A DNA stretch of 64,000 nt from Agarophyton chilense (GCA_030374765.1 JARGXX010000111.1:1302001-1366000), one strand, 5' to 3'. Shown: positions 1-10,083, counted from the stretch's first letter. Numbers and translations are program-made. The notes: generated by a model not told the origin, from the letters alone.

Positions 1-1126
1 CATTCAACTTCTTTTGGTAGCTCGCGATTCCCCGCGCTACCTTCGAGTTGTACTTCCGACTACGGTCGTTGAGCCGGTACGTACGGTAGTCCACCACCTT
101 GGTGAACAATTCGTTCAGCGGCTTGATGCGCCTGGGTGCCGATTTCTCCGAACGGGAACGATACCGGTCGGAGCGCCTTCTGCGATCAGAACGGTTTGAA
201 TCAGAGTCACTGTCAGTCCGGGAAACGGCATCCGAACTATCCGAGCGGTCAGAATCAGTGTCCGAATCGGAGGAGCGTCGTTTCTGTCTACGACGACGGC
301 TCTTCCGCGCGCGACGGTGGCGATCCGAATCGGAGTTGGAATCAGCCCTACCGCCCTTCTTGCGGCGGCCTCTTTCCACGTCATCAGAGGAAGAGTCGTC
401 TGAATCTCCGTTCGGATCATCTCGGCGTGAATTAACCGGACGGGCTGGGACCATGGGGGCACTCTTCTGTCCCCATTCATGTGGTTCCAGGATCCGTTCG
501 GGTTCGTGGTCTGGGGCTACGTCCGGGCGGCCCATTGAAAACATTGGGAGGGGTGGCAACGTCGCCGTTGCCGTGTAAACTGCCGGTCGGTCTTCCTTAT
601 TTCCTTTTCCAAACCCGATCGGTGTCAACTGCTGCAGCACCTCTTCGACGGTCTCGCGCATCATCGGGGAGATGATTTTGGAGAGCCACTCCGGTAGGCG
701 CTCGTGCAGATAACGCTCAACCCGAACGGGAACACGGGACTCGATCTCGGTCTTGACCTTATAGTGCCAATACGGTTCAAGTTCCTTCCACAGTTCTGTA
801 AGCATCCGCGGAGGGATATTCGGAGGGTCCTGTCCGATCGGAGCCGGGGACTGCTGGGCAGACCCTGCAGCGGCCGAACTCACTGGGGGGCTTTCGTACC
901 GTGCGGATGAGGAAGCGGAGGGCCCAGGGGGCCTCGAGGTTTTTCGGACGAGAACCTCGGGGTTCCCAAGGGGGGATTCCAGGGTAGGTGCAGTGCTGCG
1001 GGTGCTGCGGCGGCCAACCGAAGCGGTGCCCGAAGCGGTCTGCAGGGGTGGCTCGCTGGACGAAGCCAATTCTTTTTCGACATCAACCCGTGCGGTCGAA
1101 TCCACGTTTGCGTCACGGGACTGCAT
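1..1126 (-). CDS. gag-like ORF of element A (partial, open at window edge)
   Basis: Frame open from an ATG at 1126 to the window edge, about 375 codons. The first ~120 residues are Ser/Pro/Ala rich. A charged stretch follows (ELWKELEPYWHYKVKTEIES), then a long low-complexity SD/RS-rich block (about residues 245-330), then a segment like the gag core of element C at 54.5-55.2 kb (LNELF..VVDYRTYRLNDRS compared with LKVPEYLNYRLAERN). Known gag proteins form the particle and bind RNA; the basic SR/SD block could serve RNA binding, which is inference. The start is the first ATG after the primer-binding site. Confidence 0.6.
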   Translation of the reverse strand, partial: MQSRDANVDSTARVDVEKELASSSEPPLQTASGTASVGRRSTRSTAPTLESPLGNPEVLVRKTSRPPGPSASSSARYESPPVSSAAAGSAQQSPAPIGQDPPNIPPRMLTELWKELEPYWHYKVKTEIESRVPVRVERYLHERLPEWLSKIISPMMRETVEEVLQQLTPIGFGKGNKEDRPAVYTATATLPPLPMFSMGRPDVAPDHEPERILEPHEWGQKSAPMVPARPVNSRRDDPNGDSDDSSSDDVERGRRKKGGRADSNSDSDRHRRARKSRRRRQKRRSSDSDTDSDRSDSSDAVSRTDSDSDSNRSDRRRRSDRYRSRSEKSAPRRIKPLNELFTKVVDYRTYRLNDRSRKYNSKVARGIASYQKKLN

Positions 1127-1180
1127 CGCGTGACTTCTTTTCCAGATCTGATCTAACCGTTCGGTAAACACGAATTCCAC

Positions 1181-1198
1181 TTCTAAGTCGGGAGACCA
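1181..1198 (-). other. tRNA primer-binding site of element A
   Basis: Minus-strand TGGTCTCCCGACTTAGAA, two bases inside the LTR end. The same 18 bases follow the 5' LTR of element B (32141-32158). Reverse transcription of LTR elements is primed by a tRNA 3' end at this place; the matching tRNA would end TTCTAAGTCGGGAGACCA. Confidence 0.75.
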
Positions 1199-1200
1199 AT

Positions 1201-1795
1201 GTGAGATAGCGCCAAAAGGCGTGTAAGTTTCCTAGAGGCGCGATCCGTGCGGAGTCCGTAAGCGGGGCGTGCGTGTCACACGAGGCCGGTCGAGGAACGG
1301 TGACACGTGGAGACGAGCGCCAGCACCGGGCGGTCGTAGGGAGACTAGGCGGTTGGGAACGTCAGGCGCGATCGAGGTACGCGCGAAGAGTCCGAACGGC
1401 TTGTAAACCTGTAGATATCCCGTGCGGAGTAACGCTTCAGGTCTGCTTTAGAAACGATACTTAGACTAGGACGGTGGTGCTTACCCTTTACTGTTTGAAG
1501 GGTGGCGGGGAGCGGAGGTGCATAAGTAGTGTGCACCTCCGAGCTGCAACCCGCATTACAGTCCGTGGTGGCGCCTACACCCACGTGGCGGAAATATCAA
1601 GGGGTGGGGTGCGCGAACTACCTACAACTATGCTACGTGTTAACCTACTGTACATGTCCGTCCGGTGTGCCATCTTCGCACACGTGTGCGACCAGGCCAC
1701 TTGCACTCCGTCCTGACCACGCCCTTCTTACCTGACAACCCGCTCGGATTCACTATACTACAAACATATTTGGTGATGGCACCTTACTGTGTACA
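1201..1795 (-). repeat. 5' LTR of element A
   Basis: The boundary next to the primer-binding site is clear (plus strand begins TGTGAGATAG, so the LTR ends CTATCTCACA). The outer end is placed at the TGTACA ending at 1795, which gives TGT...ACA ends and about 595 bp. The outer end is less certain because no second copy is present. Confidence 0.55.
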
Positions 1796-2575
1796 CTAAA
1801 TACAGTAATTCCTAATTAAATTTCTCCTGTCCCAATCTTTCCATGAAGTAATTCTTCTCATAACTTCTCGTAATCGATTATAGCCCAAACAATAGCTTAT
1901 GAATGCCGTATCGCGACTTCGTAGTATTTCGATCGGTCGAACTCGGTACATCCAGAATGCTACATTTCTTAGGCTGAAGAGGTCTTGGGACATATCATCG
2001 CACAATGTGCTCCTTCCATCCTTCTCACAGCACGGAGTGACATTCTTCATTTGGTTTTGAATCAGATGCCACTCTTCCAGTTCAATAAAAGATCTATCGA
2101 ATGCCTTTTCAGTCCCATTAATGTATAGCACGCTCTGGTTCATAGTTATCATTGCCGGAGAGAACAGAATAACTGACTCGAAACGAGAAAGTACCTGAAC
2201 GAAATCTTCTTCTCTCTCTCCGGCAATGAACCCCATTGAGAACGTTAGAGTAAAGCCATCGTTTGATCTCCCATTGATTGTGAACAAAGGATATCCGAAA
2301 CGTACTGCTTTAAAATCCACAGAAATGCCTAGAACAAGTCCACACTGTTCGTATTTATTCAACCACTCCCTGAAAGACCAGCATGCGAACATCATTTTCC
2401 CGCAGGAGTCACAGTTGAAGAAGAACTTGTTTCCTGCGTTTTCTTTGTTGAAGACCACAAAGGCTTCACATAGTTTCATGCATTCCAGGTCCTCTGGATT
2501 CCTCAACGAACCTTCATATCCGAGTTTCTTCCGAGCTGTGACAGGATTTATTACTTCCTTATACTTCTGCTCCAA
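1796..2575 (-). CDS. MULE-type (Mutator/FAR1-like) transposase-derived ORF
   Basis: Open frame of 259 codons. The first in-frame ATG is at 2476; upstream codons are open back to a stop just before 2575. The pattern GISVDFKAVRFGYPLFTING matches the first catalytic block of MULE transposases (D..y.tnrfgyPL). MITMNQSVLYINGTEKAF followed by EEWHLIQNQMKN matches the second block and the C/WH..N.. helix. The second catalytic Asp of the family is Asn here (MNQ), and the usual C..WH is EEWH, so activity is doubtful. A CDSCGKMMFAC stretch near residue 55 could be a metal-binding knuckle. The stop codon touches the outer end of LTR A, so the true C-terminus may have been cut. It is either a decayed MULE or a transposase-derived host gene. 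Confidence 0.5.
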   Translation of the reverse strand: MEQKYKEVINPVTARKKLGYEGSLRNPEDLECMKLCEAFVVFNKENAGNKFFFNCDSCGKMMFACWSFREWLNKYEQCGLVLGISVDFKAVRFGYPLFTINGRSNDGFTLTFSMGFIAGEREEDFVQVLSRFESVILFSPAMITMNQSVLYINGTEKAFDRSFIELEEWHLIQNQMKNVTPCCEKDGRSTLCDDMSQDLFSLRNVAFWMYRVRPIEILRSRDTAFISYCLGYNRLREVMRRITSWKDWDRRNLIRNYCI

Positions 2576-2591
2576 GTATCGTTACAAGTAA

Positions 2592-3035
2592 ATGGTAACC
2601 GAGTGCTTCAGGCGTCACTGTACCATCGTTATTTGTGTGTTTCTTTCTTTTGTTGGTTTTCCTGTGTTTAGGTCAGTACACCGTCCCTGTATAGGGTTGT
2701 TTTTACCCGTCTTTATTTCGCTTATCCAGTGTAAATACCCCTTTCACAGGTCTGTACGCTTGGTCATGCGTCCTATTTCGCCCTACACTTTCGCCCTACA
2801 CTTTGCCGTTGTCCACGGAATATCCTTGTCCTTGGATCCCCCTTCGATTCTTCCCCTTTTCCCGAGTTCATCACCTTCGTAGGTATTACCTGAAGCACCG
2901 TGGTCTTACACCCACGCATCGGTGGCACGAAGGCTCGTTCGCTGAGTTACCCCGCTTCACGAGAGCGGGACTCGAACACCCGAGAGGTATTTCCCCATCT
3001 GGGATTTCTCTACATGCTGCACTTCTTTCATGACA
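2592..3035 (+). repeat. diverged LTR-like fragment
   Basis: Contains CCCTGTATAGGGTT and GTGGTCTTACACCC, in the order and spacing of matching blocks in the LTR of element B (near 31775 and 31980), and ends in a TG/CA-type sequence near 3033. Boundaries are unclear and no target duplication was found. It could be a fourth LTR family in the same group. Confidence 0.3.
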
Positions 3036-3166
3036 TCATGACCGGGCGCATCGAATGATAGACTTTGAAACTAAGAAATGACCGCCGCCTTAAAGCCTTC
3101 TTCAATGTGCTCCTTGTTGTCTTCGACCTCACCACTCTTACCACTGGGCGAAATATGCCTCTCTAC

Positions 3167-3705
3167 TTATCCATCTCTGACGTTGACGTCTACTTCATCA
3201 TGGAATTCAGTGTCATAATCGTCGTGAAGCGGTTCTTGTATGTGGACAATATCTGGAGGAATTTCTTCTTCATCATCTGAAAACAAAAAACTATCGATCA
3301 TTTCAGACGTTAAAACATGAATCTGTAGTCCTATGTCATACTCTAACGCTTCCATGTTATTCGTACTCTTCATTACCTCATCTTCCACTGATGCCAGCAT
3401 TTTGTTCGGTGTTTCCCTTGTAACACAGTGAGGATTTGAGCTAGAAGAGTAAGAAGAATAGTCTACCCACTGCTTTTCGGGATCCGTGTTGGGGCGCGGT
3501 ATCCAAGGGGCTTCAGTTTTGGACACTGGGCTCCTAGAACACTCACTCCTAGAACACTCACGTATTCTACGTCATTACCAATCACGTCTCGTAAGTCTTT
3601 ACCACTCTTGTCTCCAACTTCATTAATTGACGACCTCAAGTCCACGTTGTCTTCTACGTCTTTGCCCTGTTCTGTATCCCGTACACATCTCCTACACGGA
3701 GGCAA
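3167..3705 (-). CDS. unrecognised acidic ORFs
   Basis: Two overlapping minus-strand frames (3463-3705 and 3167-3526). The second is strongly acidic near its end (FSDDEEEIPPDIV). No domain is recognised. It lies upstream, on the same strand, of the MULE-like ORF, so it could be a decayed partner ORF of that transposon; this is inference. From 3706 to 4048 nothing recognisable is seen. Confidence 0.2.
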
Positions 3706-4048
3706 GAAGTAGTTAACTTCGAGATCTCTTCAAGAGTATGAAACAGGTCAGCGCGGCGAAGGGAAGGGCTGTTAGTTGTTCTATTTAGCATTAAATACGT
3801 GAAAGATCTACTTTAAGTTTCGGCGCAACTGATTCGTTCCTCCTGAACACCTTTCCCATTACCTATCAATCCAGAACATCGAATATAGAACCATCTTATT
3901 TGTTAGTAAACAGCTTTGGTTCCAACGATTCCCAATCTATTGCTCTCTGCTTCTCTCCTCTACAACCTTCTTCCTTCCAATCCAAATAGTAAGCCGTCAT
4001 TGAGCTCTAAACAGCTTCACATCGCTCTTGAGTGGCATTTGCAGTTAA

Positions 4049-5600
4049 TTAAAGGGGTGTGTGGTTGTGTCGTAAGTCGGCATGAACACACCATTTCAGA
4101 CTCTCTCTTCCGAAGGTGGAATTCGTGCTTGAAGAACACCAATTCAGGACTTTTCTCTTCGCACACCGAAGCCTCCAATTGAAGATACGATCGCTCTGCT
4201 TCATCTTTCCTCTCACAATTCGAAAATGGGGCGTGACATAGAGGAACGCATAAATATGTTCTGTCGAGGATATGATAGCAATCATATCGTCTCTCTCGCT
4301 TGAGAACTGTAGTGCAACGCCAAGGGCGGCGGAAACACACGAAGATATTCGAGTCTTCCTCCAAGGAGGGTAGCACGGCGACGGAGCCTCTCCGGAGTGA
4401 ACACGACTAAGTCGGGGTGTAAGGCCGAGGTTCACCGGCACGCCAAGCGGGGTGAGTGCGGGAGGCTAGAAGGGAGCAGACCAGGTATGAGCTGTATTCC
4501 ACGGGAGTGGGCGAGTCTCGAGATCGAGTAATGCACCCACAGGAGTGGCGGTAAACACGGTAAGCCGGCGCGCGGCACACGCGCGAGCGGCACGAATAAC
4601 CAACCACAAAGCAGAAGGGGGGAGCTACCACTAGAGTGGGTAAGCGATAAAGGGGGGGACCACCCAGTGGGGGCGATCGGGGGCATGGGCCACGAGAGCC
4701 AAAAGAAATATGTAGCAAACCCAATACTGGGGCGAGAACACGGCAGTGGTATGAAAGATATACACGCTAACAGCGGTGAGTCTCCTGTTGACGCAGGGTG
4801 GATAAGTCTACCGTTAGTAACTCGGCTTCACCTCCGTAAAGTGTGGAAGACTCGCGAAAGCGGAAAAAGACTTAGAGCCAAGAACACTGGTTGGGGAGGT
4901 TTACTGAGTGTCAGGGCGAGATCGCCCTGACACTATATAGTGTAGAATACTGTAGAGAGCTCCCTAACCTAGTGTAATAAAGCTAAATAAATAGAGAAAT
5001 ATCCAGCTATGCTGTGCCAATCTGTCCCGGGCCACCCGTGGTACACGTGGGTAAGTCACACCCGAATCGGGGCCACGGCGCACGGCCGCCGGTGCACTTC
5101 GCGTACAACGCGTATACACCTGGCTACGCCAGCCCGCTAGTAGCGGTATTACTCATAGATCTCACAAGTATCGCCCGAGGCGGAAAAAAAACCAAGTCCT
5201 GGAAAACGGCCCTCACGAGGGTTGCACTTCAAGAACCTCATCCCAGGATCACCGGGAGCCTTCTTTCCTACTCGTAGTCCCACGGAAGGAGCCAACTCGT
5301 GATCTAGGTTATGGGTTTCGTCCAAAGATTTCCGGATGTTGAGGACCACAGCCTGATAAATAACATGATCAAGTACCGAATGAACGATCTGGGAACTATC
5401 GAGAGAGTTTACATCACGATCGGATACTCTTTCCATCACTTGATCAATGAAGGGATCCAGATCTGAACGCGCAACCTCAGTACTATCGAGAGAATTCACT
5501 CGGCGAGTAGACTTTCTTGGCGGAGGAGGAGATAGACATGGATTCAAGACCTCAAACTGAGGGTTGTCGACAGATCTAGCTGTTGCTGCTTTTGAGGGTT
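4049..5600 (-). pseudogene. unknown reading frame split by a solo LTR
   Basis: On the minus strand a frame is open from about 5600 to 5237 (PPPPRKSTRRVNSLDS, two copies of a VNSLDS motif about 30 residues apart) and again from 4302 to a stop at 4049. Between them lies the solo LTR 4308-5231 flanked by AGAAC. The two open parts are in the same phase across the target duplication, so the insertion interrupted one continuous frame. There is no ATG near the start, so an upstream exon or start is missing. No family is recognised. Confidence 0.35.
4308..5231 (-). repeat. solo LTR related to element B, with target duplication
   Basis: 924 bp. The plus strand begins TGTAGTGCAACGC and ends GGTTGCACTTCA; both ends and several internal blocks match the reverse complement of the element B LTR (for example the ACACGAAGAT block, GAGCCAAGA, GCTAAATAAATA and CGGGCCAC). 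It is flanked on both sides by AGAAC (4303-4307 and 5232-5236), a perfect 5-bp target duplication. No internal region is present, so it is a solo LTR, formed by the usual LTR-LTR recombination. Its sequence is clearly diverged from the B family. It contains a 12-bp-arm palindrome (4908-4933). Confidence 0.85.
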
Positions 5601-7142
5601 ATCCAATCACTTTCTTTTTAGTCATTATCAAATCAACCCGTTCCATAACAGGATTGTGATTCTTCTTCAAGCAGCACTTCCCCTACTCCCAACTGTGATA
5701 GATGCAAAGGCTATGATGCAAGCAATACTGTTCAAGCATACTCTTTGGTCCTTGTTTCCTTGCGTAGAATTAGTAGACCAGAAGAACATGAACTATACGA
5801 ATCCTGATGGCCATCCACCGGTACTTTTCTGATATCATATCACTGAAACCCATCGAAAAACTATGACCAGGGAGACATCGATGCCCATCAACTCACCCCC
5901 ACAGATACGACATAACACCCACAACTGTGTCCGTCTTTCCGCCAAGATCATTTCTTCAAGTCAATCATATAAATCTTTATTGAGGGAACCGCATAACGCT
6001 CTCCGTTCAAAATTTTTTATTAAAACGCTCGCTTGAAAAGCATTAGTACTTGTTGTGGACATCTACGGCCTAACCCATCACCAAAGAACACTTTGGGCTT
6101 CTGTCTTCTGTTACATCTACTTCCAGGCGACCACTATTTTACTTGAAGCGTTCCATGCCTATTTAAGAGGTTTAAAAGGACAAATAGAGTACAACACGAA
6201 CATTCAAAGCTCCTAGCATTCCTTGCAAGGAATTAAAAAAGTCTATTTAGCATTGTTCTACTATTTCATCCGAATCCATGCATTCTGCATTTTTTTTCCT
6301 ATAGCCGGTAACTGATGTTATATTGTCCCACAGACAAATACAAACCCCTATATATAGCATTATGTCCATCAGCGCCGAAGTAATCAGATCTTCACAGAGA
6401 TAAGTTGCCTTTTTCGAATTGTAGACAAAAACAGGGTCGATTTCAAGCTCTTCTGCATCCATGATGTCATATACGTGTTGATGGAATCCTCAAAATCGTA
6501 GTTTTTACGTTTCTACGTGTCGTTGTCCATCTTGAATTTGAAGATTTATGTAGAAGTTAGTGAACATCATGGACAGAATTTTGTTCTCATCCGTTCTACA
6601 GAGCTATTCAAAAACATTTTGTACATCGAAATTAATTAGAGCATTTAATCAAATAAAAATTCGGAAAAATCTATTTTGACATCTTACATTCGTTTATCTG
6701 AATTTGATAGCAAGAGACAAATAGAAGTGAGTGCACAGAATCTATATGAATAGGGTTGAAGAAGATGACGTATTCGGAACTATCGATATGATTCGGATTG
6801 TGAGATTGGGACGGGGAATATAATGTTGAGAAGCATCAGTTTATTCTGCGCAAAAAGGAGCGCCAAAAGTTTTGAATTGAATCTGGAAATTTGACGCCGG
6901 AATATTGACGTCACCTACATCTGGAGGACTTGGCGCGAGGTGATCTGGGGGAAGGGGGCTCGAGTTGCGGCCGGCTAGCGCATCGGACGAGGGGGGAGAG
7001 AACACAATGTGGACGATGTGATTCGCCTGATACGCATATGCGCAAAGAGCGCCATGCGAGCTCAGAGAACGCACTACGAGTTGGGGGCCATGGGGCATTG
7101 TACAGTATGTGAAATGCGGTCAGGATTTTAATTGGTCTACAT
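5601..7142. other. no recognisable gene
   Basis: AT-rich, with only short frames. A 71-codon minus frame (6247-6462) has a hydrophobic middle and no recognised family. About 6900-7100 is more GC-rich and could include regulatory sequence for the ORFs on either side; nothing specific supports this. Confidence 0.4.
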
Positions 7143-7490
7143 CTAATCTATTTCATACATACCAGACGTCGTGTATTTTGGCCTTTTGCCGTCTTCGTGG
7201 AACATCACCGTGTTGTCTTCCACACGCGAACATCTTGCACAGCACTTAGAGCAGGCCAGTGTGTCCTCCCGCAGATGTAGAGCCCGCACACGATTCAAAC
7301 TGTAGCCTTCCGTGCAGAGAAGCACTTCTCGCTCTTTTCCGGAAAGGAGGCGTTCGCACTGAAATTCTGTGTGGAGGCTTTGCTGCCCAACCTTCATGTG
7401 CCTACGAAGCGTGTCGAACGGGATATCTCGTCTCTTGCCGTTACGCACCGTATATCTTCGTTTAAAAGCCATCGGTATTGCCTCAACCAT
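7143..7490 (-). CDS. small ORF with a possible psq-like helix-turn-helix
   Basis: 115 codons from ATG. The N-terminal segment KRRYTVRNGKRRDIPFDTLR then RRHMK..Q...LLSGKERE resembles the psq/CENP-B-type HTH found at the N-terminus of pogo-like transposases and related factors. The C-terminal half has a Cys cluster (LACSKCCARCSRVED). It is divergent from the cysteine-rich gene at 7600, with a 109-bp gap. Function is unknown; it may be a transposase fragment. Confidence 0.3.
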   Translation of the reverse strand: MVEAIPMAFKRRYTVRNGKRRDIPFDTLRRHMKVGQQSLHTEFQCERLLSGKEREVLLCTEGYSLNRVRALHLREDTLACSKCCARCSRVEDNTVMFHEDGKRPKYTTSGMYEID

Positions 7491-7599
7491 CGCAATCCTT
7501 CAGTGACCACATCCTCGCTCTTCCAGAGTACTCGAATTGCCATCTTTTGCAAACTCCAAACCACACCTTTTCACCCCATCGAACTAACTTCAAACCAAT

Positions 7600-8934
7600 A
7601 TGAGCAAAAACCATCCCATATCGCTCGCTATCGCAGCCGCACTGCTCTGCATCGCAACAGCCATCTGTCCAAACGGTACGCATCCAATGCCAAACGGACC
7701 GCCAGGCTTCTGTCTCCCCGGTGCCGACGGCTGTCCCCCCGGCACGCTTCGTCGCCCTAAAATGTTCCTCCCCGGTTTATTCGCAACAGTGTGTGATTCC
7801 TGTTCCTCCGGTTTTTCAACCTTCCAAAACGACGCTCGCCGCTGCCGTCGAATTGGATTTCCCTGCCCCTCCGGTCATCTCGAAACCGCCTCGGGCGACT
7901 GCTGGCGCTGCTATGCTGACGAACGTTTTGATCATGCGTTGCAACGCTGCGTCCGGTGCCCCACTGGCACTGGTTCTGCCGGTGGGCTCCCCGTGTCGTG
8001 CGCCCCATGCTCCTCAATAGTTGGGCTCGGTGTAAAGCATTCGAGGTGCTCGCGGGGAGATTTGTTCGTCACAGCTCTTCGAAAATGTCCGCCAGGCTCG
8101 AAAGTTGTGTATCGTGATTCTGCGAATGTTCCGCTTTGCAAAAAGTGTCCTTCTGGTTTCCTCAGTGCTGGGTATGACTCTGCTCAATGTGATGCTTGTC
8201 CGGAAAACTCTATTTCTCCTGAGGGTTCACGACGCTGCGTGACATGCCCGCGCTACACCGTTGCAAACGATGAAAAGACGGAATGCCTCCGTGCCGACAC
8301 AGGCTGTCCAATACATTCTGAGCCTGCCGAGGTGAACGGACAGACGATATGCCGATCGACAAGTTGCGGCAATGGTGATGAATCATTCGAAGCCGCCATC
8401 GGTCGCGTGTGCGGACCGTGCGACGCATCTCCCTGGAAGAGTCAGTTTTTGAGAGAAGACGGTCAATGTGGCTGGTGTCCTAAGGAGGCTTTTTCAGATG
8501 GACTACAGTGCACCACCTGTCCTCGTGGGCAGGTGCGGTTGGCAGAAGGCGGGTGCGGATGTCGCGGACCACTTGCGCTGCATCGCGGAGTCGATGAGCA
8601 TGGCAATTGCGCACGCTGCCCGCCTGGCAGTTACGGAGAGCCAGGACCGAACGGAGAACACGTTTGCACCATGTGTCCCGCCGGCACACGTTTCTTTGAG
8701 GTCGAAGACTCGCAGGTGCTCGGATGCTTTGTAGAGGTGCGCTGCACCCCGTTTAGAGATCTTTGTGCCAGGTGCCCCTCTGGTTCCGTCTCAATTGGCG
8801 GTTCTCTCCGTTGCGAACAGTGCCCTGAGGGTACCTTCACGTATGGAGAGGGAGAATCAAAGTGTCTTAGAGAGGGAGAGCCGTCTGCTGCGGTTCCGTT
8901 TAATGATCCGTTTGGAGACGTGCTCACGCATTAG
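7600..8934 (+). CDS. secreted cysteine-rich protein with ephrin-receptor-like (GCC2/GCC3-type) repeats
   Basis: Intact 444-codon frame, single exon. Residues 1-22 (MSKNHPISLAIAAALLCIAT) form a clear signal peptide. The mature part is made almost wholly of short Cys-rich modules of the type C..CP.G..S.......C..CP (for example CARCPSGSVSIGGSLRCEQC), spaced 35-50 residues apart. This is the pattern of ephrin-receptor-like/TNFR-like repeats in secreted or surface proteins. There is no C-terminal membrane segment or GPI signal, so secretion is likely. The start is the only ATG ahead of the signal peptide. It is one of the few undamaged host genes in the window. Role unknown; a cell-wall or extracellular adhesion function is speculative. 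Confidence 0.75.
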   Translation: MSKNHPISLAIAAALLCIATAICPNGTHPMPNGPPGFCLPGADGCPPGTLRRPKMFLPGLFATVCDSCSSGFSTFQNDARRCRRIGFPCPSGHLETASGDCWRCYADERFDHALQRCVRCPTGTGSAGGLPVSCAPCSSIVGLGVKHSRCSRGDLFVTALRKCPPGSKVVYRDSANVPLCKKCPSGFLSAGYDSAQCDACPENSISPEGSRRCVTCPRYTVANDEKTECLRADTGCPIHSEPAEVNGQTICRSTSCGNGDESFEAAIGRVCGPCDASPWKSQFLREDGQCGWCPKEAFSDGLQCTTCPRGQVRLAEGGCGCRGPLALHRGVDEHGNCARCPPGSYGEPGPNGEHVCTMCPAGTRFFEVEDSQVLGCFVEVRCTPFRDLCARCPSGSVSIGGSLRCEQCPEGTFTYGEGESKCLREGEPSAAVPFNDPFGDVLTH

Positions 8935-10083
8935 ACAGAAGGTTCTGAGACTCAGCACAGTGAGACAGCCAAAGGTGAAGTAGGTAAAGAAGGCGTTTTG
9001 ACGGACTCAACGATAACGACTGGTGCTTGCGAGCTGATCAGACCAATAAGCTCTCAAGTACCAAACAATCTACGCCACTTAAGCAGTAGGCCGAAAAAAT
9101 CTAGCAACCTAGAGCTTTCGGACATCTCATTCTAACTCTTTTCAAACTTCATAGAGTCGCCCGGCTCTTAACTAAATGAAAGCTAACTTTGGAAAGTAGT
9201 TTCAGGACGTCCCAACTGTAGTAAACATCACATTTAGATGTAGCGGGTCAGGCAGTGAGCACTAGAAAAACATGATTCTAGGCAGTTTGTAAGATAGCGC
9301 AGAAAACTGCGAGAAAAACTTGCCCTGCCAGTTCTGTGACCAAGTCGTGTTGAGCCCAATCTACCTCTACCCAGCTGTGTCTGGCAGAAAACGACAGACC
9401 TATCCTAGGTGCCAATCTTGACACCCACTTTGTAGCATGTTCTCTGCATTTGCATGCTGGAGTGCACAGCTCTCGTTTGGAATCACCCGTAGTACAAAGC
9501 TCTTCTTTTGGGTTTATAGATAGCACAAAGTGTCCAGAATCTCCCTTTCAATGCGCTGATCCATACTGCGCGGACGTTAATTCAGAGTAGGTCACTTTGA
9601 GTGCTTGCCACTCGTATTGTTCCTTTGTTCCGTTATTTCAGGGCGCAATCGCCCGGAGTAAATGGCAAGCCGATCTTCTGCATTGTCTGGTTATTTCAGG
9701 GCGCGATCTTCCATAGTAACTGCCAAGTCAGCCAGCGTAGTGATGCGGTAGTGAATTGTGGTTGTGTCTTTTTTTTCGTTGTCTGTTGTTCGTGTCTATC
9801 TATTTTCCAGCCATCGCTCGCGGTTTATTTGACTTATACTAGACTGAAAACAGTATTTCTGTTCCCACTTGTGACGTTATTTGAGCAGTTTGCTGCTCTG
9901 TGATTACCGTTATGTCTGTTTCTGTGAACTGCATTTATGTGATGTCTGTTTTTGTGACGGAAGTAGTCGCAGTTCTTCGACACAAAGCTTTACGGTCTGT
10001 GACCCAGCTACTAGAGCAAGTTCACAGACACAATATCAAAGCAAAACCCGAAGTCCTTGCGCAGTACTCTTCCGAGTCAGCGA
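8935..10083. other. no recognisable gene; possible LTR relic near 9600-9870
   Basis: Only short frames. Two similar pieces, CAGGGCGCAATCGCCCGGAG (near 9640) and a CAGGGCGCGATC piece (near 9697), recall the GC palindromes in the LTRs of the B group. This is where the 3' LTR of relic element D would be expected. Support is weak. Confidence 0.3.

Larger units (their letters stand above)
1..1795 (-). mobile_element. Ty3/gypsy-type LTR element A, 5' portion
   Basis: Minus-strand LTR retroelement running off the left edge of the window. In element order it shows a 5' LTR (1201-1795), a primer-binding site (1181-1198) and a long gag-like frame (1126 to the edge). The primer-binding site is identical to that of the complete element B at 31-42 kb, which ties A to the same Ty3/gypsy group. 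Pol and the 3' LTR lie outside the window. The visible part looks whole, so this may be a young copy; without the second LTR no age can be given. Confidence 0.75.

Noticed and set aside
99-578. 159-codon Ser/Glu/Arg-rich plus-strand frame
   Set aside because: Shadow of the SD/RS-rich block in gag A on the minus strand, which is open over a much longer range.
2945-3000. T-arm-like sequence on the minus strand (GTTCGAGTCCC)
   Set aside because: No acceptor, D or anticodon stems at proper distance; it falls in LTR-like sequence.
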